Assembly: GCA_018268835.1 (NCBI GenBank)
Contig: JAFDVU010000042.1
Location: 1-43,872 of the forward strand
Origin: Acidobacteriota bacterium
GTDB taxonomy: Bacteria; Acidobacteriota; Terriglobia; Bryobacterales; Bryobacteraceae
Reading direction: 5' to 3'
DNA length: 43,872 nucleotides
The notes under the pieces were generated by a model. The model ran no database searches. It saw only the letters and a program-made list of their open reading frames with translations, and was not told where the DNA came from. The position numbers and the translations under genes were made by a program. Shown here piece by piece: positions 9,204-18,088 of the stretch (positions within the stretch are counted from its first letter, which is position 1; each line of letters starts with the position of its first letter).

Positions 9204-10370
9204 TTATTTATAGGCGGCCACTCCGGTGACCTTTTCTCCGATCACCAGCGCATGGATGTGGTCCGTCCCTTCGTACGTCTTGACGGTTTCCAGGTTGCAA
9301 AGGTGACGCATGATCGGATATTCGTCGGTAATTCCGTTGGCGCCCAGCAGGTCGCGGGAAAGACGCGCGCACTCGAGCGCCATGGCCACGTTGTTGCGCT
9401 TGAGCATGGAGACCTGCGCGGGCTCCAGCTTACCGCGGTCCTTGAGGCGCCCCGCCTGCACGGCCAGCAGTTGCGCCTTGGTGATTTCGGTAATCATCCA
9501 GGCCAGTTTTTCCTGCACCAGTTGATGCGCGGCGATGGGCTTATCGTCGAACTGCTTGCGCAGGACCGAGTAGGAACGCGCGGTCTCGTAGCAGTCCATC
9601 GCGGCCCCGATCACGCCGCAGCCGATGCCGTAGCGCGCCTGCGTCAGGCAGGAGAGCGGCGCCTTCAACCCGCGCGCGCCGGGCAGCCGGTCCGCATCCT
9701 TCACCCGGCAATCGCTGAAAGACAGGCTCGAGGTCACGCTGGCGCGCATCGACCATTTCCCGTGAATGTCGCTCACTTTGTAGCCCGGCGTGCCGGTCTC
9801 CACCAGGAAGCCCAGAATGCCCTCCGGCGCGCGCGCCCACACCACCGCCACGTCGCTGATGCCGCCGTTGGTGATCCAGGTCTTCTCGCCGTTGAGGATC
9901 CAGCTATCGCCGTCGCGCCGCGCGGTGGCGCGCATGCCGGCCGGGTTCGATCCGAAATCCGGTTCGGTCAGGCCGAAACATCCCACCGCCTTGCCGCTTT
10001 GCAGCGCCGGCAGCCAGCGCTGCTTCTGTTCTTCGCTGCCGTAGCTGTGGATCGGGTACATGACCAGCGCGCCCTGCACGCTGACGAAACTGCGCACGCC
10101 GCTATCCACGCGCTCCAGTTCCTGCATAATGAGGCCGTACTCCACGTTGCTCATGCCGGCGCAGCCGTAGCCTTCCAGGTTGGCGCCCAGGAAGCCGAGT
10201 TCGGCCATTTCCGGAATCAGTTCACGGGGAAAACGCGCCTCGCGAAAGCAATCGCGAATCAAGGGCAGGATGCGCTCGTCGGCGAAGCGGCGGGCGGTCT
10301 GGCGCACCATCAACTCTTCTTCGCCGAAGAGCGAATCGACGGCAAAGTAATCCACGCCTCGGAATGCCAT
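9204..10370 (-). CDS. gcdH: Glutaryl-CoA dehydrogenase (acyl-CoA dehydrogenase family)
   Basis: The 388-residue flavoenzyme matches glutaryl-CoA dehydrogenase, which oxidises and decarboxylates glutaryl-CoA to crotonyl-CoA in lysine, tryptophan and benzoate degradation. Visible family features are CFGLTEPDFGSNPAGM (FAD/substrate loop), GEKTWITNG, ARYGIGCGVIGAAMDCYETA, the segment LKRNNVAMALECARLSRDLL, and NGITDEYPIMRHLCNLETV. The catalytic base is Glu367 in TYEGTDHIH. Full length and the DEYPIMRH and YEGT motifs favour GcdH over short-chain acyl-CoA dehydrogenases. AGGTAGGA lies 9 bases before the start. It may be co-transcribed with the spermidine-synthase-like gene 33 bases downstream, though the two have no obvious pathway link. 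Confidence 0.9.
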   Translation of the reverse strand: MAFRGVDYFAVDSLFGEEELMVRQTARRFADERILPLIRDCFREARFPRELIPEMAELGFLGANLEGYGCAGMSNVEYGLIMQELERVDSGVRSFVSVQGALVMYPIHSYGSEEQKQRWLPALQSGKAVGCFGLTEPDFGSNPAGMRATARRDGDSWILNGEKTWITNGGISDVAVVWARAPEGILGFLVETGTPGYKVSDIHGKWSMRASVTSSLSFSDCRVKDADRLPGARGLKAPLSCLTQARYGIGCGVIGAAMDCYETARSYSVLRKQFDDKPIAAHQLVQEKLAWMITEITKAQLLAVQAGRLKDRGKLEPAQVSMLKRNNVAMALECARLSRDLLGANGITDEYPIMRHLCNLETVKTYEGTDHIHALVIGEKVTGVAAYK

Positions 10371-10471
10371 GGGATTGTCCTACCTATTTGAACACGATTC
10401 GGGATTTCCGTAGCGCAAAGTGGGATAGGCCTCCTGGCGTGTCCGGGCGAGCGCCGCCGCTCCAGCAATCG

Positions 10472-11494
10472 CTACAGCCGCGCCACCCGGATCGCCCCGT
10501 TCTCCTCCCACGCCACGACCATCCCGCCGTCCGGCGCCGCCGCGATCGCGGGGAATCCGCCCGAGTCCGAGAGTTTCGTCACATCCGGCGCTCCAGGCAC
10601 GCGCGCGGCAATCCCTTGCGCCGTGGACCACACCGCGTAAACGCCGCGCTGGTTCGCGCCCAGCGCGATATCCTGCCCCGCCCCGAGCTTCACCTCGGGC
10701 TTGCCTGTCTCGGCCAGGTACACGTCCTTCTCCCGCCGCCACGCGCTCGCGACGCGCCCGTCCCGCACCGCCACGCCGCCGCCATCCATCGGACAGGCGT
10801 CGAGCTTCCACGTTCCCTCGCCCTGCTTCACCGCGGGACCCTCCGGACGCCCGCCGCGCAGCCGCATCGTGTAGAGGTCGCGCGAACCGTCCAGCGAATT
10901 CCGCCACATGGCGACGAACTCGCCGGCGCCCGCCGCCGCCAGCGAAGGATGGCAGCATTCGCAGATCGAGCCCGACGGCGATTCGTACAGCATCGCGTTC
11001 TTCCGCCACGTGGCGCCGCCGTCATCGGAGAATGCGCCCCACAGCCGCTTGCCGCGCGGCCCGACGCGGTCGTCCAGCCAGATCGCGGCCATATGCCCCG
11101 CCCCGTCGCCGGCCATGGCGTGCAGCCCTTCCCGCGCCGCCCTTGGTACGTCGTTCACGCGCACGGGAGCGGACCACGTTCGTCCGCCATCGGTGGAGCG
11201 CCACGCCACCAGATCGCCCGCTTCCGAACCGATCGCGCTCACCACAATCGCACCGCCGGCGATCGCCACCCGCGGACCGCGATGCCGCCCCAGCAGCATC
11301 TTCGGCAGATCCGCGATCTTTGCCGGCGCCGTGAACGAACGCCCGCCGTCCACCGAACGCGCGAACCAGATGCCTTCGCCCGAGCCGAACACCATCGCGG
11401 TCATCCCGTTTCCCGCCGCCAGTTGCGGCTGCCGGTTCGGTCCCTGCGCCACTGGTGCCACGCTCAGCACAAGCAGCATCGCCAATGTTCCCAT
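10472..11494 (-). CDS. Exported sialidase-fold BNR/Asp-box repeat protein with CECCH motif
   Basis: I start the protein at the ATG at 11494 (MGTLAMLLVLSVAPVAQG), because this gives a signal peptide. The open frame further upstream only overlaps the divergent permease gene antisense. The 340-residue product contains at least three Asp boxes: SVDGGRSF (47-54), STDGGRTW (100-107) and SDDGGATW (156-163). These mark a sialidase-type six-bladed propeller. The catalytic arginine triad and nucleophilic tyrosine of true sialidases are not obvious, so the enzyme activity is unknown. Residues 178-182 read CECCH, which satisfies the CXXCH haem c consensus, and a further Cys234 lies in LDACPMDGGG. The Cys cluster could be a haem, metal or disulfide site. 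The gene is divergent from the ADOP permease, with only 46 bases between. Confidence 0.75.
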   Translation of the reverse strand: MGTLAMLLVLSVAPVAQGPNRQPQLAAGNGMTAMVFGSGEGIWFARSVDGGRSFTAPAKIADLPKMLLGRHRGPRVAIAGGAIVVSAIGSEAGDLVAWRSTDGGRTWSAPVRVNDVPRAAREGLHAMAGDGAGHMAAIWLDDRVGPRGKRLWGAFSDDGGATWRKNAMLYESPSGSICECCHPSLAAAGAGEFVAMWRNSLDGSRDLYTMRLRGGRPEGPAVKQGEGTWKLDACPMDGGGVAVRDGRVASAWRREKDVYLAETGKPEVKLGAGQDIALGANQRGVYAVWSTAQGIAARVPGAPDVTKLSDSGGFPAIAAAPDGGMVVAWEENGAIRVARL

Positions 11495-11540
11495 ACCCGT
11501 CAGTTTAGGCGAATCGGTTCGGCGGCAGTAAAATCGAGCC

Positions 11541-13952
11541 ATGCCCTCGCGCGCCCTCCGCCGCGACCCCGGTTTCGCGCTGGCCGCGATCCTGCTGCTC
11601 GCCCTCACCATCGGCGGCACGGCCGTGGTCTTCAGCGTGACCGACGCGCTGCTCTTGCGCCGCCTGCCCGTGCCCCGTCCAGGCGAACTCGCACGCGTGG
11701 TGGAACTCATCCCCGGCCGGCCGCCGCTCGCGCGCATCGAGTGGAACGAGTATGAGGAATGGCGCGCGCGCACCGGTAGCTTCTCCGCCGTCTTCGCCTA
11801 TACCGATCTCGACGTGAACCTCGAACAGGGCCGCGCCACGCGCCCGGTGCGCGCCGGCATCGCAAGCCCGGAGTATTTCGCGGTGCTCGGCACGCGGCCC
11901 GCGATCGGCCGCCTGCCCGCGCGTGACGATGAACTGCTGCTCGGCTACGATTTCTGGCGCGGCGAGTTTCATGCCGATCCCGCGGTTGCCGGCCGCGTCC
12001 TGCGCCTCAACCGCCACCCGTTCACCATCGCGGGCGTGATGCCGCGCGGATTCCACGGCGTCGCCGTCGAATCCGGCCCGCAACTCTACCTGCCCTTCGG
12101 CGCACCACGCCTGCTCTTGGACAAGGGCGATCCGCGCACCTGCTGTGAATGGGAGGTCGCCGGACGTCTGCGTCCGGGCACCACGCTCGCCGCCGCGTCC
12201 AGCGAAACCGCGGATGCGATGCACGCCGCGCTCATCGCCGCCGCAGCGCGATCCAAACCGCTCGGCGAGGACGCGCAGGCCAATATCCGGCGGCAGAACT
12301 TCCAGGTGATGTCGCTCGAGCACGGCGTCTCCGCCCTGCGCGACCGCTTCGGCTCCGGGTTGCTCGCGCTCCTCGCCGGCGCGGCGCTGCTGCTGCTTCT
12401 GGCCTGCGCCAACATCGCCGGGATGATGGTGGCCCGCGCCGCCGCCCGCGAACGCGAGATGGCCGTCCGCGCCGCGCTCGGCGCTACGCGCGCCCGCCTG
12501 GTCCGCCTCTGGCTCGCGGAAAGCTCCCTGCTCGCGCTGCTCGGCGGCGCGGCCGGCGTCGTGCTCGCCGCCTTCGCCCTGCCCGCGCTCGCCAACCGCA
12601 TGCCGCCCCTGCGCGACCTCGCCACCATCCTCATCCCCGTGGCGCTCGATGTCCGCTTGAACTGGCGCGCCTTCGCCTTCGTCTTCGCGCTCTGCGCGCT
12701 GGCCGCGCTGCTCGCCGGCATCGCGCCGGCCTGGCACGCGGGCCGCGCCGGACTCGTCGAGTCGCTCAAAGCCGGCGCCTCCGATCCGCGCCGCGCCCGC
12801 CTGCGCGCCGTCCTCACCATTGTGCAGGTGGCCCTCTGCACGGTGGTGCTGGCCAACTCCGCGCTGCTCCTCGCCACCCTGCGCGCATTGCGCACCGCGC
12901 CCGCCGGCTTCGACAGCGCGCGCATCGTCACCTTCACCCTCGACGCCCCCTTCACCGGCGATCTCGCACGCCGCCTGGAACAGGGCGCGCGTGCGCTCCC
13001 CGGCGTAGAGAGCGCCGCGCTCGCCGACCGCAGCCTTATGCGCGGTTCCGGCATGAAAACCTTCGTCGGGCTCACCGGCACCCCCACCGGCAACGACCTC
13101 AACGCCAGCACCAACACCGTGTCGCCGGACTACTTCCGCACCATGGGCCTGCAACTCCTCGCCGGCCGTGCCCTCCAGCCCGGCGACGGCGCGGAGCGCA
13201 AGCCCCGCCTTGTCGTCGTCAACCAGGCCTTCGTCCGCCGCTTCCTGCCTCACACCAATCCCCTCGGACGCACCTTCGGCATCGGCCGCGATCACATCGC
13301 CACCGCCGATTTCGAAATCGCCGGCGTGGTCACCGACGCCCGCTACCGCTCCCTGCGGGAACCCTTCCAGCCCATCATCTATAGCTGCTTCTGCGATGCC
13401 GCGGCCCTCCGCCAGCGCTTCTTCTCGCTCGAAGTGCGCAGCGCCGCGCCCGCGGCCGTGATCCCCGAAGTGGAGGCGCTGCTCCGCTTGCTCGCCCCCG
13501 GCGTCCCCTTCCGCGAAATCCGCACCATGCGGCAGGACGTGGACGATTCGCTGTGGGCCGAGCGCACGCTGGCTTCCATCGGCACCGCCTTCGCCGCCGT
13601 CGCCGCACTGATCGCCGCGCTCGGACTCTACGGCCTGCTCTCCTACACGCTGGCGCAGCGCCGCCGCGAAATCGGCATCCGCATCGCGCTCGGCGCCGGT
13701 CACGGGGAAATCGCGCGCACGATTCTAATGCGCGTGCTCGCGCTGGTGGTCATCGGCGCCGCCGCCGGCACCGCCATCGCGCTGTGGACCGGCCGCCTGC
13801 TCGCCGCCGTGCTCTGGGAAGTCGCGCCCGCCGACCCGCGCGTGCACCTCGCGGCGTGGGCCGTCGTACTCGTCACCGCCGCCGCCTCCGCCGCCCTACC
13901 GGCGTGGCGCGCCGCCCGCATCGATCCCGCGCAGACGCTGCGCGAGAACTGA
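11541..13952 (+). CDS. FtsX-like ABC permease of the acidobacterial duplicated orphan permease (ADOP) type
   Basis: The 803-residue protein opens LRRDPGFALAAILLLALTIGGTAVV, the signature start of MacB-like permeases of the ADOP family, and then has a periplasmic MacB-PCD domain. A first FtsX domain lies at about residues 275-410 (LLALLAGAALLLLLACANIAGMM, REREMAVRAALGATRARLVR). A second periplasmic domain follows, and a second FtsX domain near the C-terminus (ALIAALGLYGLLSYTLAQRRREIGIRIALG is split here as AALIAALGLYGLLS then RRREIGIRIALGAG). It ends RAARIDPAQTLREN, matching the family's P-x-x-x-LR-x-E ending. No ATPase gene is adjacent, as usual for these orphan permeases. Compared with many ADOP proteins it lacks the extra N-terminal regulatory-like extension. 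Its last 57 bases overlap the convergent membrane-protein gene. Substrate unknown. Confidence 0.9.
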   Translation: MPSRALRRDPGFALAAILLLALTIGGTAVVFSVTDALLLRRLPVPRPGELARVVELIPGRPPLARIEWNEYEEWRARTGSFSAVFAYTDLDVNLEQGRATRPVRAGIASPEYFAVLGTRPAIGRLPARDDELLLGYDFWRGEFHADPAVAGRVLRLNRHPFTIAGVMPRGFHGVAVESGPQLYLPFGAPRLLLDKGDPRTCCEWEVAGRLRPGTTLAAASSETADAMHAALIAAAARSKPLGEDAQANIRRQNFQVMSLEHGVSALRDRFGSGLLALLAGAALLLLLACANIAGMMVARAAAREREMAVRAALGATRARLVRLWLAESSLLALLGGAAGVVLAAFALPALANRMPPLRDLATILIPVALDVRLNWRAFAFVFALCALAALLAGIAPAWHAGRAGLVESLKAGASDPRRARLRAVLTIVQVALCTVVLANSALLLATLRALRTAPAGFDSARIVTFTLDAPFTGDLARRLEQGARALPGVESAALADRSLMRGSGMKTFVGLTGTPTGNDLNASTNTVSPDYFRTMGLQLLAGRALQPGDGAERKPRLVVVNQAFVRRFLPHTNPLGRTFGIGRDHIATADFEIAGVVTDARYRSLREPFQPIIYSCFCDAAALRQRFFSLEVRSAAPAAVIPEVEALLRLLAPGVPFREIRTMRQDVDDSLWAERTLASIGTAFAAVAALIAALGLYGLLSYTLAQRRREIGIRIALGAGHGEIARTILMRVLALVVIGAAAGTAIALWTGRLLAAVLWEVAPADPRVHLAAWAVVLVTAAASAALPAWRAARIDPAQTLREN

Positions 13953-14918
13953 TCCGCCCCACCACACAGTCGCCAGCCACACCGCCGCCGCGATGCCGGC
14001 TCCCTTCGCACCCGCGAACGCGACCGCCGCGCCGCCCGCCATCTGCAGCACGCCGAAGAGCACGCGCCCGCCGGTGAAGCGCCAGCGCCGCACCTCGAGG
14101 CGCGTGTACAGCGCCGGATACCGTCCCGCGGCAATCGCCGCCATGCCGAACGCCACTCCCGCCACCGGATCCAGCGCCGCGGTCAACGCCGCCTGCACCA
14201 GCAGGTAGGCGGCATCGCGCGCCAGCACCACGCGCCACGCCCGAACCGGCAGCAGCCGATGGCGCGTCGCATCCAGCCCCGCGCCGCTCTGCGTCTGCGT
14301 GCTGAGCGCGATCCCCACCAGCATCGCCAGCACCGGCATCGCCGCCGGATCCGCGTCCCGCGCGGCGATTCTCCACGCGGCCCCGATGACGGCGATCGCC
14401 GCCGCCAGCCACGTGTCCAGCACAGTGAGCATCCCGCGCAACTGCGCGCTCATCAGGATGCCGACCGCGCCGGGCAGTGCCGGCACCACGCGGCCAATCG
14501 CCGCGTGTCCGCTCATGCGCGGAACCTGCGCCCGCACGATCGCCGCGCCCAGCAATCCGCACACCGGCACGGCCGCGCCGCGCCCTTCGTGAAGCAGCGC
14601 CGCCACCACGATCCACAGCAGCGGGTTCATCCCCAGCGCGGCGATGCGCAGCGCCACCCGCGCCCCGCCCGCCAGCGGCCACAGCCCCATACGCACCCGT
14701 GGAATCTTCTCCAGCGGATCGCTCGCGATCGGGAAGAACAACAGGAGCGCGAGCAGCGCCAGGAACGGATACGCGCTCACCGGCGCAACCCCGCTGCCCG
14801 CCGCGCCCGCCATCAGCAGCACCACGAACAAGAAGAAATTGTTGGTGCGGATCGGGCCGTAGCCGGCCAGGTCGCGGCGCACGGCCTTACCAAGCGCCCT
14901 CAGGATCGCTCCGGGCAA
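13896..14918 (-). CDS. Polytopic membrane protein of unknown function
   Basis: The 340-residue protein is dominated by hydrophobic segments (for example NNFFLFVVLLMAGAAGSG, YPFLALLALLLFFPIASD, NPLLWIVVAALLH, and LDPVAGVAFGMAAIAAG), giving perhaps eight or more membrane helices. SDPLEKIPRVRMGLWPL follows the second helix, which resembles the organisation of ABC-2 type exporter permeases of the ABC-exported peptide class. I do not recognise a family with certainty. It begins 4 bases after the glycoside-hydrolase-like gene, at the end of the long minus-strand operon. Its final 57 bases run antisense to the end of the ADOP permease gene. Several other frames are open through this GC-rich region, but this one has the membrane-protein composition and operon spacing of a real gene. 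Confidence 0.6.
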   Translation of the reverse strand: MPGAILRALGKAVRRDLAGYGPIRTNNFFLFVVLLMAGAAGSGVAPVSAYPFLALLALLLFFPIASDPLEKIPRVRMGLWPLAGGARVALRIAALGMNPLLWIVVAALLHEGRGAAVPVCGLLGAAIVRAQVPRMSGHAAIGRVVPALPGAVGILMSAQLRGMLTVLDTWLAAAIAVIGAAWRIAARDADPAAMPVLAMLVGIALSTQTQSGAGLDATRHRLLPVRAWRVVLARDAAYLLVQAALTAALDPVAGVAFGMAAIAAGRYPALYTRLEVRRWRFTGGRVLFGVLQMAGGAAVAFAGAKGAGIAAAVWLATVWWGGSVLAQRLRGIDAGGAPRR

Positions 14919-14922
14919 CGCG

Positions 14923-17262
14923 TCACCTCTCGCGGATCAGCCAGACCTCCGGCACCTGCACGAAGCGGCCGTTGCCGGCTTCCTCCGGGTTGGGCTGCCA
15001 CTCCAGCGTCAGCGTGCCGCCCGCCGTGGCTTCCGGCGGAATCGCGAATTCCACCGGCTTCACCTCGGCATCTTTCTTGCGCATGGGGTGGATCTCGTAC
15101 TTGCCGTTGGCCACCAGGCGCGTGGCGCGCGGCGTGGAATCGCCCGCCTGCGTGAACCGCACCTTGTAATGCGCCGCCGGGTCCAGCCCGGTGTAACGCA
15201 GTTGGAGCGTGTTGCCGTAGAGCGCTTCCGCGTGCCGGTACCAGGAGACCCGCCACGGCGTATTGCGGCGCGAGCCGAAGCCCGTGCGAATGGTGTGGAA
15301 GAAGCCGGGATCTTTTTCGAAGCCCTGCCCGGGCACCAGGTGCGGACGATTCAGCGGATCGCCCAGTTCGTCGTAGAAGCCGCCCGGACCGGGATCGCTC
15401 CAGTTCAGAATCCCGTCGATGGCGCCGCGTCGCGCGGTTTCGCTGTCCAGCGCGCGGATCTCGCTGAAGCGCCTGCGCAGCCAGTCGGCATCGGTGATGG
15501 GACGGTCGATCAAATCCAGGTTGGCGCCGCGGCCGGGATCGATGGCGGCATACCGCGGCATGCTGAGCTGCATGTGGATGCTCTGGAACAGCGCCTCGCC
15601 CAGTTCGAATACGCGCGCCCGCAACTCGCTGCCCGCGCGCGCCAGCGGGTCCACCGCCAGTTCCCCCTCCGCCGCCGCCATCGCCGCCGCCGACCCGATT
15701 GCCGGCGCCGTGCGCAGCCGCTCCATGGCGCGGCGCTCCCGCTGCGTCTCGTCCATCAGGCGCGTCCGCAGGTAGCCGTCGTAGTAAGCGCGGTACAGCG
15801 CCTGCTGGAAGCGCCAGTTCTGCTTCTGTTGCGGGGTCGCGCGCCGCTCCAGGTCCTGAAACTGCGCGACCGTCGTGTCCACCCCGCTGTTGGTGAGCAG
15901 CGCGCCGCGCCAGTCGCGCTCCAGCCCGAGCAGCCCCTGCGCGAAATCGTCGGCCATGTCCGGACCGATGAAGTAGCGCCCGTAATCGCGCAGCACCTGC
16001 GTGATGTCCACGTCCGGATTCCAGCCGAGCGCGCTCCACACGGCCTTGTTCACGTCGTCATTGCAGCCCTCCGAGTAAGTCAGGAAGCCCTCTTCGGCGT
16101 AAGGCTGCAGGCCGCGGAAGATGACGGCATCGTCCAGCGGCCGCGGGTTGATCACCTCGCGCTCCTCGGTCTGCGCGTAGGCCACGTCCCAATCGTTCAC
16201 CGCGAATTCGCTGTTGATGCTGTGGGTGATGTCCGGGTAGAAGCGGATCGGGTACTGTTTCGGAATGCGCTTGCGCAGCTCCGGCAGGTTCACCCGCACC
16301 TGCGGACCGAACACGATGCCCTTCAGCCACGCCGGATGCTGATCCATCAGCTCGAAGAACTCCTCCATCCACGGCGCGTTGAAGCCCTGCGGCGAAACCC
16401 ACATGGTGGCCTTGGGATGATACTTGCGCAGGTTGGCGGTCTGCTTTTCGAGCAGCGCCATCAGGTACTTCGGCTCGGTGTGGCCAGGGTCGCCGCCGGG
16501 GACGAACACAGCGTCGATGCGCGGCAGTTGCCGGAAGACCTCGCCCCACTCGGCAAGCGCGGCTGCCACGGTGGCCGGGTTCGAGTAGTCCGGATCCATC
16601 GCCGGATACCAGATCCAGCACTCCAGTCCGTACTCCTTGGCCAGGCGCGACATCTCGATCATCATCCGCATCTGCGGCAGCGGGAAGTGCGGGCTATCGG
16701 CGGCATCGTCGGAGCGCGGCGGGATCAGTTCGATCGCGTTGGCGCCGAACACAGCCAGGTCGCGGATGTAGCTTTCCCACATGGGCACGCCCCAGCCGTC
16801 GTAGGAGTTGGTCTTCGGACGGTAGCCCAGTTGATGGCCACGCAGCGGATACTTGGGCGCGGTGCGCACATCCACCGATCCGGGCAGCGTGACCGAGTCG
16901 CGGCGCATTTCGAGGGCGCGCAGCAGGCCGCCCACGCCGAAGAGCACGCCGCGCTCGTCATTGCCCGTGATCTCGACACCGGGGGCGCCGCCGTGATCGA
17001 ACGTGCGCAGGTGGTAGCCTTCCGCCGGCAGTCCGGCGCCGGACGCGGCGCGCGCCACCGTGACCACGGGCTTGCCCGTGCCGGGGTCGGCGGCCGCCAC
17101 GTTCCAGGTGATGCGCGTGCGTTCGCGCACCGCGTCCACCAGCAGTTCCACCGCCTTGCGCTCCGGTCCGGTGAGTCCGGGCGGAGCCACCACGGTGGCA
17201 TGCGTCAGGTCGGCCGCCTGCGCCGCCGTCGCGAGAACAAGTACCGCGAGTGTCGATTTCAT
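14923..17262 (-). CDS. Secreted glycoside-hydrolase-like protein (GH20/GH67-type N-terminal domain)
   Basis: The start at 17262 (MKSTLAVLVLATAAQA) gives a signal peptide cleaved after AQA, with GGGATC just upstream. A longer open frame upstream only shadows the aldolase gene. In the 779-residue product, residues about 20-125 form the alpha/beta domain seen before many hexosaminidase and alpha-glucuronidase catalytic barrels (ERKAVELLVDAVRERT, GYHLRTFDHGG, ITGNDERGVLFGVGGLLRAL). The next 400 residues look like a TIM-barrel (YPLRGHQLGYRPKTNSYDGW, FGANAIELIPPRSDD, EYGLECWIWYP, AVFVPGGDPGHTEPKYLM, LTYSEGCNDDVNKAVW). The C-terminal 150 or so residues look like a beta-sandwich. The catalytic pair cannot be assigned. 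The neighbouring sugar-acid-type aldolase suggests polysaccharide or uronate breakdown; this is an inference. Confidence 0.7.
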   Translation of the reverse strand: MKSTLAVLVLATAAQAADLTHATVVAPPGLTGPERKAVELLVDAVRERTRITWNVAAADPGTGKPVVTVARAASGAGLPAEGYHLRTFDHGGAPGVEITGNDERGVLFGVGGLLRALEMRRDSVTLPGSVDVRTAPKYPLRGHQLGYRPKTNSYDGWGVPMWESYIRDLAVFGANAIELIPPRSDDAADSPHFPLPQMRMMIEMSRLAKEYGLECWIWYPAMDPDYSNPATVAAALAEWGEVFRQLPRIDAVFVPGGDPGHTEPKYLMALLEKQTANLRKYHPKATMWVSPQGFNAPWMEEFFELMDQHPAWLKGIVFGPQVRVNLPELRKRIPKQYPIRFYPDITHSINSEFAVNDWDVAYAQTEEREVINPRPLDDAVIFRGLQPYAEEGFLTYSEGCNDDVNKAVWSALGWNPDVDITQVLRDYGRYFIGPDMADDFAQGLLGLERDWRGALLTNSGVDTTVAQFQDLERRATPQQKQNWRFQQALYRAYYDGYLRTRLMDETQRERRAMERLRTAPAIGSAAAMAAAEGELAVDPLARAGSELRARVFELGEALFQSIHMQLSMPRYAAIDPGRGANLDLIDRPITDADWLRRRFSEIRALDSETARRGAIDGILNWSDPGPGGFYDELGDPLNRPHLVPGQGFEKDPGFFHTIRTGFGSRRNTPWRVSWYRHAEALYGNTLQLRYTGLDPAAHYKVRFTQAGDSTPRATRLVANGKYEIHPMRKKDAEVKPVEFAIPPEATAGGTLTLEWQPNPEEAGNGRFVQVPEVWLIRER

Positions 17263-17270
17263 GTGATCCC

Positions 17271-18077
17271 CTAATACATCGCCCGCTGATCCGCCGGAAT
17301 CCCGCCGATGCCCAGCGGATCCAGCAACTGCCGCGCGCCCATTTCCATCAGCCCGATTTCGGTGGGCATCTGGAACAGCAGGAATCCCTGCTCCATGAAG
17401 CGCCGCACCTGCTCGGCATTTTTCGCCGGGCGGCCGAGAGCCTTGCCGTGCCGGCGCGCCGCGTCCACGATGCGCTCCACCGCGCGTTCGTGAGCTGGAT
17501 CGTCCTGCCGGCCGCGCAGGCCGAGCGAAAACGAAAGGTCGCTGGTCCCGATGAAGATGGCGTCGACCCCCGGAGTGGCCGCGATGTCCTCGATCTCCTC
17601 GACCGCCCGCGCCTCTTCCACCACGCAGATGGTCGCCACTTCCCGGTCCGCCGAATCGTAGTAGTTGCCCGGCTCGGGCCACGTGCGCACCGCCGCCCCG
17701 GCGCCCGATCCGCGCCGTCCCGCCGGCGGATAGCGGCAGGCGGCGGCCGCCACCGCGGCCTTCTCCGCGTTCGAAGTGAACGGGAAAATCACACCGCTCA
17801 CGCCCTGATCGAGCACGCGCTTGGCGGTCCACAACTCGATCGCCGGCACGCGCGCGAACACCGCTGCGGGCAGCCCGCGCGTTGCCAGCACCATCAGCCG
17901 CAGCGATTCCAGCGTCACCGGCGAATGCTCCATTTCCACCCACAGGAAATGGAAGCCGAGCGTGGTCAGGTGCGCCGCCGCTTCCACCGAAGGCGTGGTC
18001 ACGGTGACGCCGAAGACCGGGTGGCCCGCCGCCAGGCGCGCCCGCACGGGATTAGTCCAGGAGCCCGAATTGTCCAT
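17271..18077 (-). CDS. HpcH/HpaI family class II aldolase
   Basis: The start at 18077 (MDNSGSWTNPVRARLAAG) gives the normal family length of 268 residues; upstream codons are shadow sequence. The family cleaves 2-keto-3-deoxy sugar acids or 4-hydroxy-2-oxo acids to pyruvate and an aldehyde, using a divalent metal. Expected landmarks are present: FLWVEMEHSP with His51 as the likely catalytic base, FARVP with Arg76 binding pyruvate, GVIFPF, and Glu154 with Asp180 (IFIGTSDLSFSLG) as metal ligands. The pattern is closest to RhmA/GarL/HpaI enzymes; the exact substrate cannot be read from sequence. The gene lies 11 bases after the AhpD-family gene and 8 bases before the glycoside-hydrolase-like gene. 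This suggests a place in sugar-acid breakdown. Confidence 0.85.
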   Translation of the reverse strand: MDNSGSWTNPVRARLAAGHPVFGVTVTTPSVEAAAHLTTLGFHFLWVEMEHSPVTLESLRLMVLATRGLPAAVFARVPAIELWTAKRVLDQGVSGVIFPFTSNAEKAAVAAAACRYPPAGRRGSGAGAAVRTWPEPGNYYDSADREVATICVVEEARAVEEIEDIAATPGVDAIFIGTSDLSFSLGLRGRQDDPAHERAVERIVDAARRHGKALGRPAKNAEQVRRFMEQGFLLFQMPTEIGLMEMGARQLLDPLGIGGIPADQRAMY

Positions 18078-18088
18078 GCCCTTCGATT

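Noticed and set aside
7122..10391. A 3.3-kb open frame on the plus strand antisense to the spermidine-synthase-like and glutaryl-CoA dehydrogenase genes
   Set aside because: The translation is rich in Arg, His, Gln and Ala without domains, and both minus-strand genes have clear families. Open antisense frames are common at this GC content.
11495..11773. N-terminal extension of the BNR protein
   Set aside because: It is antisense to the ADOP permease start and low in complexity; a signal peptide begins at 11494.
17263..17943. N-terminal extension of the glycoside-hydrolase-like protein
   Set aside because: The added residues are an out-of-frame shadow of the aldolase gene; the signal peptide and ribosome-binding site mark 17262 as the start.
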